Origin: RH-AL1 sp965198715
Lineage (GTDB): Bacteria; Pseudomonadota; Alphaproteobacteria; Rhizobiales; Beijerinckiaceae
Length of the DNA: 64,000 nucleotides
Reading direction: 5' to 3'
Assembly: GCA_965198715.1 (NCBI GenBank)
Contig: CBDAPV010000001.1
Coordinates: 124,001 to 188,000 of the forward strand
Numbering within the stretch: the stretch's first letter is position 1; the number at the start of each line of letters is the position of its first letter. Shown here piece after piece: positions 1 to 8,599 of this stretch. The translations under genes and the position numbers were made by a program. The notes below the pieces were generated by a model. It had not been told where the DNA came from and did no database searches. It saw nothing but the letters and a program-made list of their open reading frames with translations.

Positions 1-423
1 GTGTCGAAGGACGACGTCGAGCCCGGCAAGCCGGTACGTTACGCTTACGCGATCACGGCGGCGCTCGATCTCGCCACCCTGTCCAGCAACGGCAAGGTCA
101 AGGCCAGCTTCCAGACCCAGGCTCGCGCGCTCGGCTCGGGTGAGCCGAACGTGCCGACTCAGCGGCGCTTCCTGATCGATTTCGCCGGCGGCGACCTCGC
201 CTACTTCCGGTCCGATCCCGGCGCCGTGCAGCTCGTCGCCGAGACGAGCGCCGGGCGCATCCTGCGCTCCTACACCCAGGCCAATCCCTACATTTCCGGA
301 TTCCGCGGCACGCTCGATGTCGACCTCAAGCCCGGCGAGAGCGCCGACCTGCGCGCCTACCTGAAGAACGGCCCGAACACGCTGACCGAGACCTGGACGT
401 TCCCCTGGACAGCCCCGAAGTAG
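1..423 (+). CDS. Glucan biosynthesis protein, OpgG/OpgD (MdoG) family, C-terminal part
   Basis: Only the last 140 codons are present because the gene enters from the left edge; the GTG at base 1 is an in-frame codon and not a supported start. The tail has the C-terminal signature of periplasmic MdoG/OpgG proteins: FLIDFAGGDLAYF near residues 57-69, an NPYISGFRGTLDVDL-like stretch, a DLRAYLKNG segment and the closing TETWTFPW. The family acts in the periplasm on the beta-glucan backbone of osmoregulated periplasmic glucans. OpgG and OpgD cannot be separated from this fragment. pyrD starts 7 bp after the stop, so the two may be co-transcribed. Confidence 0.8.
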   Translation: MSKDDVEPGKPVRYAYAITAALDLATLSSNGKVKASFQTQARALGSGEPNVPTQRRFLIDFAGGDLAYFRSDPGAVQLVAETSAGRILRSYTQANPYISGFRGTLDVDLKPGESADLRAYLKNGPNTLTETWTFPWTAPK

Positions 424-430
424 TCCGCAG

Positions 431-1489
431 ATGGCGTCGATGAAGGCGCTGTGGCCGCTGGCGCGCCCGCTGCTGCATCGGCTGGATCCCGAGCGAGCGC
501 ACGACCTCACGCTGAGGGCGCTCGCCGCCCTGCCGCTGGGGGCACCGGCACACGACGACCCGCGCCTGGCCGTGACGGTCTTCGGGCTCGGCTTCGCCAA
601 CCCGGTCGGCCTCGCCGCCGGCTTCGACAAGGACGGCACCGTCTCGCACAAGGCGGCGGGCCTCGGCTTCGGCTTCGCCGAGGTCGGCACGCTGACACCG
701 CTGCCGCAGCCCGGCAATCCCAAGCCGCGGCTGTTCCGGCTGCCGGAGCACGGCGCGGTGATCAACCGGTACGGCTTCAACAATCTCGGGCACGCGACGG
801 CGCTCGCGACCCTCGGCGTGCGCCGATCGACCCAAGGCGCCGCGCCGGTCGGCATCAACGTCGGCGCCAACAAGGAGGCGGTCGACCGCGTTGCCGACTA
901 CGTCGCCGGCATCCACGCCTTCGCCGGCCTGGCCGCCTACTTCACGATTAATGTGTCCTCGCCCAACACCCCGGGGCTGCGCGACCTGCAGAAGCCCGAC
1001 GCGCTCGACGAGCTGCTCGCGCGCGTGCTCGAGGCGCGGGACGCTGCCGCGCCGGGCAAGGCGGTGCTGCTCAAGATCGCGCCGGACCTCACGCTGGCCG
1101 AGCTCGACGGCATCGTCGCCGTAGCGCGCCGCCGCCGCATCGACGGCATGATCGTCTCCAACACCACGCTCGCGCGCGACGCCGTTGCCGCGCACCGCCA
1201 CGGCGGCCAGACCGGCGGCCTCTCCGGTCGGCCGCTGTTCGCGCTCTCCACGAAGATGCTGGCCGAGTGCTTCCGCAGGATCGAACGGCAATTCCCACTG
1301 ATCGGCGTCGGCGGAGTCGAGGATGCCTCGACGGCGCTGGCCAAGATCGAGGCCGGCGCCAGCCTGGTGCAGCTCTACTCGGCGCTGGTGTTCGGCGGCC
1401 CGGGACTGGTGGGCGAGATCAAGCGGGGACTGGTCTCGGCCTTGGCGCCGGGCGAATCGCTGGCGAGCCGGGTGGGGCGGGCGGCATAG
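431..1489 (+). CDS. pyrD: Dihydroorotate dehydrogenase (quinone), class 2
   Basis: Oxidises dihydroorotate to orotate in pyrimidine synthesis and passes electrons to membrane quinone through FMN. The 352-residue protein has the class 2 layout: an N-terminal helical extension (about residues 1-45) for membrane and quinone contact, NPVGLAAGFDKDG (57-69), INRYGFNN (111-118), the catalytic-serine loop INVSSPNTPGLRDLQ (from 173) and the C-terminal FMN phosphate site IGVGGVEDA followed by GASLVQLYSALVF. Length is normal for the family. A second in-frame ATG lies three codons downstream, so the start could be slightly later. The gene follows the glucan gene closely and converges on kup. Confidence 0.95.
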   Translation: MASMKALWPLARPLLHRLDPERAHDLTLRALAALPLGAPAHDDPRLAVTVFGLGFANPVGLAAGFDKDGTVSHKAAGLGFGFAEVGTLTPLPQPGNPKPRLFRLPEHGAVINRYGFNNLGHATALATLGVRRSTQGAAPVGINVGANKEAVDRVADYVAGIHAFAGLAAYFTINVSSPNTPGLRDLQKPDALDELLARVLEARDAAAPGKAVLLKIAPDLTLAELDGIVAVARRRRIDGMIVSNTTLARDAVAAHRHGGQTGGLSGRPLFALSTKMLAECFRRIERQFPLIGVGGVEDASTALAKIEAGASLVQLYSALVFGGPGLVGEIKRGLVSALAPGESLASRVGRAA

Positions 1490-1538
1490 AGCAGAGTCTT
1501 CCTTCTGCCGCGAGCAAGCGGGAGAGGGAAGAGCACGC

Positions 1539-3482
1539 CTAAAGCTCGATGTGCCGACCGATCTCAACCACGCGCTCGGTGGGAAGGCCCAGCACGTCGG
1601 TGAGGTGCGCCTGGTTGCGCTCCATGACGGCGAAGACGCGCTCCGCCCAGACGTTCATTCGGCGCCGGTCGCCCTTGCCGCGCACGATGGTCTCGTGGCC
1701 GACGTAGTAGACGCGCTGCTCGAGATCGATGTCGCAGCCCTTCGCCTTCAGCGCCGGCAGCATTTCGTCGAGGTTGGGGCGCTCCATGAAGCCACAATGA
1801 TAGCCGACGCGCCAGACGCTGGGCATCTCCTCGACGATCTCGAAGCGATCAGCCTCGCCCACGCGAGGCACGAGGTCGGTGATCACGGTGATCATGAGCA
1901 CGTCGCGATAGAGGCAGCGATTCTGGCGCACATGCCAGACCAGCAGCGGCGGCACGGTCTTGCGCGCTCGCGTCAAGAACACGGCGGTGCCGTCAATACG
2001 CGCGACCTTCTCGGCCTCGATGCGTGCAAAGAACGCCTTCACGGTCTCGGTCGATTGCGCCAGCACCTTGCCGACCTCGACGACGCCGCCGTGCCAGACG
2101 CGCATCAAGGCGTAGATGGCCACCGCCAAGGCGAGAGGGATCCAGCCGCCGTCCGGCACCTTGAGGAGGTTGGCGCCGAAGAAGGCGGTGTCGACGATCA
2201 GGAAGAATCCCGCCACAAGGCCGGCGAGCGCGACCGACCAGCCCCAGATCTCGCGCATGGCGATGAACAGCAGCACGGTGGTGAGCAGCATCGTGGTCGA
2301 GACCGCCATGCCGTAGGCGGCGGAGAGGTTGTCGGACTTCTTGAAGGCCAAGGCGAGCGCGACGGTCACGACCATCAGCAGCCAGTTGACCCCGCCGATG
2401 TAGATCTGGCCGTAGCCCTCGTCCGAGGTCTGGCGCACGATGAGCCGCGGCATCCATCCCAGCTGGATCGCCTGCCGCGTCATCGAGAAGGCACCGGTGA
2501 TGATCGCCTGGGAGGCGATGATCGTCGCTGCGGTGGCGAGCAGGACGAGCGGCACCAGCAGGAACGACGGACACAGCTTGTAGAAGGCGTTGTCGTCGCC
2601 CGAGAGGCCGCCGTTCAGCACCAGCGCCGCCTGTCCGGCGTAGTTGATGATCAGCGCCGGGAACACCACCGTGATCCACGACAGGCGGATCGGCGCCTTG
2701 CCGAAGTGCCCCATGTCCGCGTAGAGCGCCTCGGCGCCCGTGGTGCACAGGAAGACGCCGCCGAGCAGTGCGAAGCCCTTGAAGCCGTAATGCGCCAGGA
2801 AGCTTATGGCGTAGGTCGGGCTGAGCCCCGCGAGCACGCCGGGATAGCGCAGGATGCCGCCGATGCCGAGCAGCGCGATCGCCGCGAACCAAGCCAGCAT
2901 GATCGGCCCGAACACCCGGCCGATTTTCTGCGTGCCAAACGGCTGCAGCAGGAACAGCGCAAGCAGCACGGCGACCGCGAGCGGCAGCACGTAGGCCGAG
3001 GTGGCCGGGATCGCGAGGTGCAGCCCCTCCAGCGCCGAAAGCACCGAGATGGCCGGGGTGATCGCGCCGTCGCCGTAGATCAGCGCGGCGCCGAAGAGGC
3101 CGGCCGCGACGACCCAAGGCTTGTGGCCGTGCTTGATGCCGATGAGCGACATAAGGGCGAGGATGCCGCCCTCGCCGTCGTTGTCGACGCGCATGGCGAG
3201 CACGACGTATTTGGCGGTGGCGATGATCACCAGCGTCCAGAACAGCAGCGAAAGGATGCCGAGGAGCAGACCGCGATCGGGCTGGCCGCCGGCGTCGCCA
3301 AGGATCGTCTTCAACGTGTAGAGCGGGCTGGTGCCGATATCGCCGAAGACGATGCCGAGCGCGGCGAGGCCAGTGGCGGCGAGCGCCTTCTTGGCCGGCG
3401 GCGGCTTGCGGCGGTCGCCGCTGTCCTGGCTATCCTCGCCGTCGGTGTCCGATACTTGATCCACCGCTTCCGACTGGGTCAT
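1539..3482 (-). CDS. kup: KUP/HAK family potassium uptake protein
   Basis: Low-affinity potassium:proton symporter of the inner membrane. After a charged cytoplasmic N-terminus of about 35 residues it carries the family signature GIVFGDIGTSPLYTLKT (about residues 42-58), then roughly a dozen hydrophobic segments, including motifs such as GEGGILALMSLI and GDGAITPAISVLSALEG. A hydrophilic cytoplasmic domain of about 200 residues closes the protein. I chose the ATG at 3482, giving 647 residues, because the open frame continues 19 codons upstream without support and family members begin close to this acidic segment. It converges with pyrD; about 50 bp separate the two stops. Confidence 0.93.
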   Translation of the reverse strand: MTQSEAVDQVSDTDGEDSQDSGDRRKPPPAKKALAATGLAALGIVFGDIGTSPLYTLKTILGDAGGQPDRGLLLGILSLLFWTLVIIATAKYVVLAMRVDNDGEGGILALMSLIGIKHGHKPWVVAAGLFGAALIYGDGAITPAISVLSALEGLHLAIPATSAYVLPLAVAVLLALFLLQPFGTQKIGRVFGPIMLAWFAAIALLGIGGILRYPGVLAGLSPTYAISFLAHYGFKGFALLGGVFLCTTGAEALYADMGHFGKAPIRLSWITVVFPALIINYAGQAALVLNGGLSGDDNAFYKLCPSFLLVPLVLLATAATIIASQAIITGAFSMTRQAIQLGWMPRLIVRQTSDEGYGQIYIGGVNWLLMVVTVALALAFKKSDNLSAAYGMAVSTTMLLTTVLLFIAMREIWGWSVALAGLVAGFFLIVDTAFFGANLLKVPDGGWIPLALAVAIYALMRVWHGGVVEVGKVLAQSTETVKAFFARIEAEKVARIDGTAVFLTRARKTVPPLLVWHVRQNRCLYRDVLMITVITDLVPRVGEADRFEIVEEMPSVWRVGYHCGFMERPNLDEMLPALKAKGCDIDLEQRVYYVGHETIVRGKGDRRRMNVWAERVFAVMERNQAHLTDVLGLPTERVVEIGRHIEL

Positions 3483-3694
3483 GCTGGCTCCGCCACCGTG
3501 CGACGCACGTGCATAGAGTGCGACGGCCGGGTTGGCCAAGCTTGCCTGCAGTCGCAGAACCTGGTGCGACTCTACGGCGTCAATGCCACCTTGTTGCGCC
3601 TCCTGTCGATCGCTAGCGTTTCACGGTGCAGAGGACATCTCGCTTGGGCCAGACCGCGTCGACCCCGTCCCCTCTTTCAAGCCTCGCCTGAGGC
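3483..3694. other. Divergent intergenic region between kup and an MFS gene
   Basis: A 212 bp spacer between two divergent genes, so it should hold promoters for both. I see no convincing palindrome, terminator or small gene. Short open frames crossing it are continuations of the antisense of kup. Confidence 0.5.
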
Positions 3695-4888
3695 GTGCGC
3701 CCCGGCCGCGTTCTCGATGCGCTGAACTTCGCCCTGGCCGGCGCCCGCGAGGGCTTCGGGTCTTTCCTCGGCGTCTACCTCCAGGCCAGCGGCTTCGATC
3801 CGGCGGCGACCGGCGTGGCCATGTCGCTCGCTGGGCTCAGCGGCCTGGTTGCGACCGCACCGCTCGGCGCCCTCGTCGATCGGACCGAACGCAAGCGCTT
3901 GGCCGTCGTGGCCGCCGTAGTGTTGATCGCGGTTGGCTCGGTCATGATCGTCCTCACTCGCAAGCTCTGGGTTATCGGGCTTGGGCAGGGCTTGATCGGC
4001 ATCGGTGGAGCCGCGGTGGCGCCGCTCGTCTCCGCCCTGACGCTCGGCCTCGTCGGCGGTTCAGCCTTCGGGGCGCGCATGGCGCGCAACGAGGCCTTCA
4101 ACCACGCCGGCAATGCCGGCAATGCCGCGCTCGCCGCCGCGCTCGGCTACGCCTTCGGCCTGCAATACGTCGCCGTGGCGATCGTGGCGATGGCGCTGGC
4201 CTCGAGCGCGGTGGTGCTGCTGCTCGATCCTCGCGCGATCGATCATGCCGGCGCCCGCAGCGGCGAGGCGGACGAACGCTCGACCGTCCGCGCCCTGCTG
4301 GAATCTCCCGGGCTGCTGCTGCTCGCCGCCGCCGTGCTACTGTTCGAGACGGCACACGGCGCCCTGCTGCCCTTCCTCGCCCAGGCGCGCACCGCCGCCG
4401 GCAGCAATCCCAGCATCACCACGGGCGTGATGGTGGTGATCGGCCGCGTCGCGATGGTGGCTGCGGCGCTGCTTGCGCCGAGGATCGCCAGGCGCCGCAG
4501 CTACGCCACCGTCATGACGGCCGTGCTGGCGACAGCCGTGGTTCGCGGCGGACTGGCCGCCCTGGGCACGTCCTGGTCAGTGGTGATCCCGGTGCAGCTT
4601 CTCGAGGGCCTCGCGATGGGCCTGGCCAGCGTCGCCATCCCGACGCTGTCGGCCGAGATCATGGCCGGCACCGGCCGCGCCAACGCGGCGCTCGGCGTCG
4701 TGCTCACCGCCTTCGGCGCCGGCGCCACGCTGAGCCCGCTCGTGGCCGGCTTCGTGGCCCAGCACTTCGGCTTCTCCGGCGCCTTCCTCGTGCTCGGCGG
4801 CGTCGCGGCTTTCGGCCTCGCCGTCTGGCTGTTCGGCATCAAGGCGCTCGGCTTGCGTTTCGCTAGGGCGGACGGGCCTGCACCATGA
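3695..4888 (+). CDS. Major facilitator superfamily transporter
   Basis: A 397-residue polytopic protein with about 12 hydrophobic segments in two halves separated by a polar loop near residues 180-200 (DHAGARSGEADERS). The loop between helices 2 and 3 carries the MFS motif A variant GALVDRTERKRL, and the sequence is rich in small-residue helices. No substrate-specific motif is recognisable, so the substrate is unknown; drug efflux and organic acid transport are both possible. The only start found in frame is the GTG used here. The stop overlaps the ATG of the next transporter gene by 4 bp (ATGA), indicating translational coupling. Confidence 0.82.
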   Translation: MRPGRVLDALNFALAGAREGFGSFLGVYLQASGFDPAATGVAMSLAGLSGLVATAPLGALVDRTERKRLAVVAAVVLIAVGSVMIVLTRKLWVIGLGQGLIGIGGAAVAPLVSALTLGLVGGSAFGARMARNEAFNHAGNAGNAALAAALGYAFGLQYVAVAIVAMALASSAVVLLLDPRAIDHAGARSGEADERSTVRALLESPGLLLLAAAVLLFETAHGALLPFLAQARTAAGSNPSITTGVMVVIGRVAMVAAALLAPRIARRRSYATVMTAVLATAVVRGGLAALGTSWSVVIPVQLLEGLAMGLASVAIPTLSAEIMAGTGRANAALGVVLTAFGAGATLSPLVAGFVAQHFGFSGAFLVLGGVAAFGLAVWLFGIKALGLRFARADGPAP

Positions 4889-6072
4889 CGACGACGTCGA
4901 TACGAAAACGTATCGCGGCCGTCGCCTGTGGCTCGTTCCCGCTCCTCGCCGTGCTCTACGCCCTGCTGTTCGGCGCCTTCGGAGCCGAGGCGCCGTTCTT
5001 CCCGCTGTTCCTGCAAGGGAAAGGGCGCACGGCGCAGGAGATCGCCCTCATCCTGACCGCGGGAACGGTCGTGCGCCTCGTCGTCGGCCCGGTCGTCGGC
5101 GTCGTGGCCGATCGCGTCGGCATCAGCCTCGCGCTGGGCTGCGCCGTCGGGGCCGCCGGCCTGATCGGCTTCGGCTACCTCGCCGCGGCGAGCTTCGCCG
5201 CGCTGTTCCTCATCAGCATGCTGCACTCCTCGGCGCTGAGCTCGCTCAACCCGCTCTGCGACGCCCTCGCCGTTCCCGCAAGCGCGCGCGAAAAGACCTT
5301 CGCTTATGGCTGGGTGCGCGGCATCGGCTCGGCCAGCTTCGTCCTGGCGACGCTGGGCTCCGGCTTCGTCGTCGCCGCGCTCGGCCTTTCCAGCATCATC
5401 GTCGTGGCCTCCGTGATGGTCCTCCTGATGGCAGTCCCATTGCCCTGGTTCGTCGCCCCCTCTCAAAGCGCCGCCGGGCCGCCACTGGCCGGCTTCGTCG
5501 CGCTGCTCGCCATCCCGGCCTTCCGCCGCATCCTACTGGTCGCCGGGCTGGTCATCGGCAGCCAGTCGATGAGCGACACCTTCGCCGCCATCCACTGGCG
5601 GAGCGCCGGCGTCTCGCCGCGGGTCATCGGCGCGCTGTGGTCGGAGGCGGTGACGTCGGAGCTCATCGTCTTCATGCTGGTCGGCCCGGCGCTACTGCGC
5701 TGGTTCGGCCCGGGTCGCTGCGCCACGCTCGGCGCCCTCGCGGGGATCGTGCAGTGGGGCTCGCTCGCCCTGACCAGCGACCCGACCTTGCTGGTGCTGA
5801 GCCAGCCGCTGCACGGGTTCACCTTCGCGCTCACACACCTCTCGTGCATGGCCGTCATCGCCGCCGTGGTGCCCAACGAGCGTGCCGCCACGGCGCAGGC
5901 GCTCTACGGCACCTTGTGCCTAGGCATCGCCTCGGCACTCGTCACCTCGGCCTCGGGCTGGCTTTGGGGTGCGTGGGGCGCGCACGCCTTCTGGACGATG
6001 TCGGCGCTCTGCCTCGTCGCCGTGCCGCTCGCCGCCACGCTGAAGACCCGCCGAGCCGCCGCGATTGCCTGA
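4885..6072 (+). CDS. MFS transporter, HcaT-like (MFS_1_like)
   Basis: Second of two overlapping MFS genes, 395 residues with about 12 membrane helices. The N-terminus (YALLFGAFGAEAPFFPLFLQ, near residues 22-41) and the GPVVGVVADRVG loop resemble the phenylpropionate permease/nucleoside-proton symporter-like branch. The actual substrate cannot be read from sequence. Two different MFS proteins made from coupled frames suggests a pair acting on related substrates or a heteromeric transporter, but this is inference. The pair is followed by the leuA leader region, with no obvious terminator between. Confidence 0.8.
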   Translation: MTTTSIRKRIAAVACGSFPLLAVLYALLFGAFGAEAPFFPLFLQGKGRTAQEIALILTAGTVVRLVVGPVVGVVADRVGISLALGCAVGAAGLIGFGYLAAASFAALFLISMLHSSALSSLNPLCDALAVPASAREKTFAYGWVRGIGSASFVLATLGSGFVVAALGLSSIIVVASVMVLLMAVPLPWFVAPSQSAAGPPLAGFVALLAIPAFRRILLVAGLVIGSQSMSDTFAAIHWRSAGVSPRVIGALWSEAVTSELIVFMLVGPALLRWFGPGRCATLGALAGIVQWGSLALTSDPTLLVLSQPLHGFTFALTHLSCMAVIAAVVPNERAATAQALYGTLCLGIASALVTSASGWLWGAWGAHAFWTMSALCLVAVPLAATLKTRRAAAIA

Positions 6073-6116
6073 CGGCACCCTTGCCGAAGCCAGTCCTCCT
6101 GCCCTAAGTGTTGCTC

Positions 6117-6206
6117 ATGGATCGCCGCGACCTCACCTCGCCTCGAGCATCGGCTGCCGCGCCGACGGCGGGCCTTCGCGCGCGCGGGCTTCTTAGCCGC
6201 CCCTGA
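6117..6206 (+). CDS. Possible leader peptide upstream of leuA
   Basis: A 29-codon frame, ATG to TGA, between the MFS gene and leuA. It ends in Gly-Leu-Arg-Ala-Arg-Gly-Leu-Leu-Ser-Arg-Pro and has four leucine codons (CTC, CTT, CTT, CTT), three of them in the last eleven codons. Its stop codon sits inside the left arm of the hairpin annotated at 6200-6242. That arrangement resembles attenuation leaders of branched-chain amino acid genes. The leucine run is modest and no strong ribosome binding site is visible, so it may be a chance frame. Confidence 0.35.
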   Translation: MDRRDLTSPRASAAAPTAGLRARGLLSRP

Positions 6207-6242
6207 GGGCCGGCCGGGCGATGACGCCTGGGCTCTCAGGGG
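6200..6242 (+). promoter_or_regulatory. Hairpin in leuA leader, candidate attenuator
   Basis: Perfect 8-bp inverted repeat, CCCCTGAG at 6200-6207 and CTCAGGGG at 6235-6242, around a 27-nt GC-rich loop. It lies about 40 bp before the leuA ATG and overlaps the stop of the 29-codon leader frame. There is no uridine run after the right arm, so if it regulates it may act on translation or through Rho rather than as an intrinsic terminator. Confidence 0.4.
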
Positions 6243-6280
6243 TTCGCGCTTCAGCCCCGAGATCCAAGGACCCGCCCGCC

Positions 6281-7840
6281 ATGACCGCTTCCATCGACAC
6301 CGCTTCCGACACGATCGTCATCTTCGACACGACGCTGCGCGACGGCGAGCAATGCCCCGGCGCCACCATGGCCTTCGAGGACAAGCTCGCGGTCGCCGCC
6401 CTGCTCGACGAGATGGGCGTCGACATCATCGAGGCCGGCTTCCCGATCGCCTCGATCGGTGATTTCGAGGCGGTGTCGGCGATCGCCCGGCAGGCGGAGA
6501 ACGCCACGATCGCCGGCCTCGCCCGCGCCATCGAGGGCGACATCGCGCGCTGCAGCGAGGCGGTGCGCCACGCCCGCAAGCCGCGCATCCACACCTTCGT
6601 CTCGACCTCGCCGATCCACTTGGCGCACCAGATGAACAAGTCCGAGAGCCAGGTGCTGGAGATCATCGCCAGAACGGTGACCCAGGCACGCAACCTCGTG
6701 CCCGACGTCGAATGGTCGGCCATGGACGCCACCCGCACGCCGATCGACTACCTCTGCCGCTGCATCGAGGCGGCGATCCGCGCCGGTGCCACCACCATCA
6801 ACCTGCCCGACACCGTCGGCTTCGCCACGCCGGCCGAGTACGAGACGATGTTCCGGCATGTGCGCGGGCGCGTGCCGGACTCTGACAAGGCGGTGTTTTC
6901 GACCCATTGCCACGACGACCTCGGCCTGGCAGTGGCCAACTCGCTGGCCGGCGTCGCCGGCGGCGCGCGCCAGATCGAGTGCACGATCAACGGGCTCGGC
7001 GAGCGCGCCGGCAACGCTGCGTTGGAGGAGATCGTGATGGCGGTGCGCACCCGGCGCGACGCGCTGCCCTACGCCACCGGCGTCGATACCACGATGCTCA
7101 CCCGCGCCTCCAAGCTGGTGTCGGCGGTGACCTCGTTCCCGGTGCAGTACAACAAGGCCATCGTTGGCCGGAACGCCTTCGCCCACGAGAGCGGCATCCA
7201 CCAGGACGGGGTGCTCAAGAACGCGCTGACCTACGAGATCATGACGCCCGAGAGCGTCGGGTTGAGCAAGTCGTCGCTGGTGATGGGCAAGCATTCCGGT
7301 CGCGCCGCCTTCAAGGACAAGCTTCGCGAGATGGGCTACGCGCTGGGCGACAACGCCTTCCAGGATGCCTTCACCCGCTTCAAGGCCTTGGCCGACCGCA
7401 AGAAGTTCATCTACGACGAGGATATCGAAGCGCTGGTCGACGACGAGATCGGCCGCGCCCACGAGCGCATCAAGGTCTTGGACCTCGAGGTCCACGCCGG
7501 CTCCAAGGGACCGCAGACGGCCGAGATCACGCTCTCGATCGACGGCGTGGCGCGCTCGTTCAAGGCCGCCGGCAACGGCCCGGTCGACGCCATTTTCAAC
7601 GCCATCGTCACGCTGGTGCCGCACAACGCCGTGCTTGAGCTCTACCAGGTCCATGCCGTGACCCAGGGCACCGACGCCCAGGCCGAAGTGACGGTACGGC
7701 TCTCGGAGGGCGAGAAGCAGGTGTCGGCGCGCGGCGCCGATCCCGACACGCTGGTCGCTTCGGCACACGCCTATTGCGGCGCGTTGAACAAGCTCCTGGT
7801 CAAGCGCGGCAAGGTGCGGCCGGACACGCTGGCCGGCTAG
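6281..7840 (+). CDS. leuA: 2-isopropylmalate synthase
   Basis: Catalyses the first committed step of leucine synthesis, condensing acetyl-CoA with 2-oxoisovalerate. The 519-residue protein shows the HMGL-like TIM barrel starting FDTTLRDGEQCPGA (15-28), the metal-binding STHCHDDLGLAVANS, the INGLGERAGN loop and HESGIHQDGVLKN. The C-terminal 130 residues form the LeuA allosteric domain that binds leucine. Length fits the long, feedback-inhibited class. The open frame extends 20 codons upstream, but homologues begin near MTASIDT, so the internal ATG is used. It stands alone, with a possible attenuator upstream. Confidence 0.96.
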   Translation: MTASIDTASDTIVIFDTTLRDGEQCPGATMAFEDKLAVAALLDEMGVDIIEAGFPIASIGDFEAVSAIARQAENATIAGLARAIEGDIARCSEAVRHARKPRIHTFVSTSPIHLAHQMNKSESQVLEIIARTVTQARNLVPDVEWSAMDATRTPIDYLCRCIEAAIRAGATTINLPDTVGFATPAEYETMFRHVRGRVPDSDKAVFSTHCHDDLGLAVANSLAGVAGGARQIECTINGLGERAGNAALEEIVMAVRTRRDALPYATGVDTTMLTRASKLVSAVTSFPVQYNKAIVGRNAFAHESGIHQDGVLKNALTYEIMTPESVGLSKSSLVMGKHSGRAAFKDKLREMGYALGDNAFQDAFTRFKALADRKKFIYDEDIEALVDDEIGRAHERIKVLDLEVHAGSKGPQTAEITLSIDGVARSFKAAGNGPVDAIFNAIVTLVPHNAVLELYQVHAVTQGTDAQAEVTVRLSEGEKQVSARGADPDTLVASAHAYCGALNKLLVKRGKVRPDTLAG

Positions 7841-7903
7841 AGCCACGGTCCGCTGTCGCGGACTTGCTCCGACAAAAAGCGCGGCGACGACGGATGCACA
7901 AGC
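7839..7903 (+). repeat. Interspersed repeat, copy 1 of an inverted pair
   Basis: Starts in the last bases of leuA and reads agagccacggtccgctgtcg, then gacttgctccgacaaa and ends at cacaagc. The reverse complement of 10819-10877 matches almost all of it. The unit contains a small internal inverted repeat (gtccgctg...gcggac), typical of REP-like elements. Confidence 0.65.
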
Positions 7904-8024
7904 ATCGCCAAGCGGCTGCGAATGGCCGTCCAATGCTCTAGGAAGCCTGCGCCGAACGTAGTAATGAGGATGTGCATCCAACGGGTGTGACCGTGATCGA
8001 CGCGTGAATGAATCGGGATCGAAC

Positions 8025-8528
8025 ATGGCTGTGGAGTCGGACCGCCGGCGACGCGAAATCGAGCGCCTGCATGATGCCGTGGTGGTGCAACTGGACGGTC
8101 GAACGATGCCGCGGGGAAGCGAGCGGGCCAGTGGCGCGGGCCGCAACGAGATCGACGTCGATGCCGCCGTCGCCTCGACGATCTCGATCGTTCGGCAGGT
8201 GGCTTCGGCGCTGATCGACCTGCAGGAGACCTCCCGCCAGCAGGAGGAGATGCTCTACGATCAGCGTCAGTCGATCGCCGAATTGCAACATCAGAAGCAG
8301 GCCGCCTACGGCGAGTTGGCGGAAGCCGAACGCGCCGGCAAAGCCGATCGCGAGCGGGCTGACCGTGCGGAGAGCCGGTTGCTGAGCAGCGAGGCGCAGC
8401 TCCGGCGGCTCGAGGATTACTGCGCCTCTCTGCGATCGCACCTGAACAGCCTGATGAGCGTGGTGCACGACAGCCTCGCCGTCGGCGGCGCGGCCTCCGG
8501 CGGGTCGGTCGAAGACCATTTGTCCTGA
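8025..8528 (+). CDS. Coiled-coil protein of unknown function
   Basis: A 167-residue hydrophilic protein with no signal peptide or membrane segment. After a charged start (MAVESDRRRREIERLHDAVV) and a short disordered stretch, residues about 45-140 are heptad-like and rich in Gln, Glu, Ala, Arg and Leu. Segments such as SALIDLQETSRQQEEMLYDQ and AELQHQKQAAYGELAEAERA point to a long coiled coil. I do not recognise the family. An alternative GTG start lies seven codons upstream; the ATG is preferred because a GGGA element precedes it. It stands between leuA and the molybdopterin enzyme on the same strand without overlap. Confidence 0.6.
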   Translation: MAVESDRRRREIERLHDAVVVQLDGRTMPRGSERASGAGRNEIDVDAAVASTISIVRQVASALIDLQETSRQQEEMLYDQRQSIAELQHQKQAAYGELAEAERAGKADRERADRAESRLLSSEAQLRRLEDYCASLRSHLNSLMSVVHDSLAVGGAASGGSVEDHLS

Positions 8529-8599
8529 CGCGGACGACCTGACGCGGACTTGACGGCAATGTCGCGGCGACCCCGCGGTGCCGGTGGCGTTGCTCGCCC

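Noticed and set aside
1323..3725. 800-codon plus-strand frame opposite kup
   Set aside because: Shadow of kup: no domain, His/Arg/Asp-rich, starting inside pyrD in another frame.
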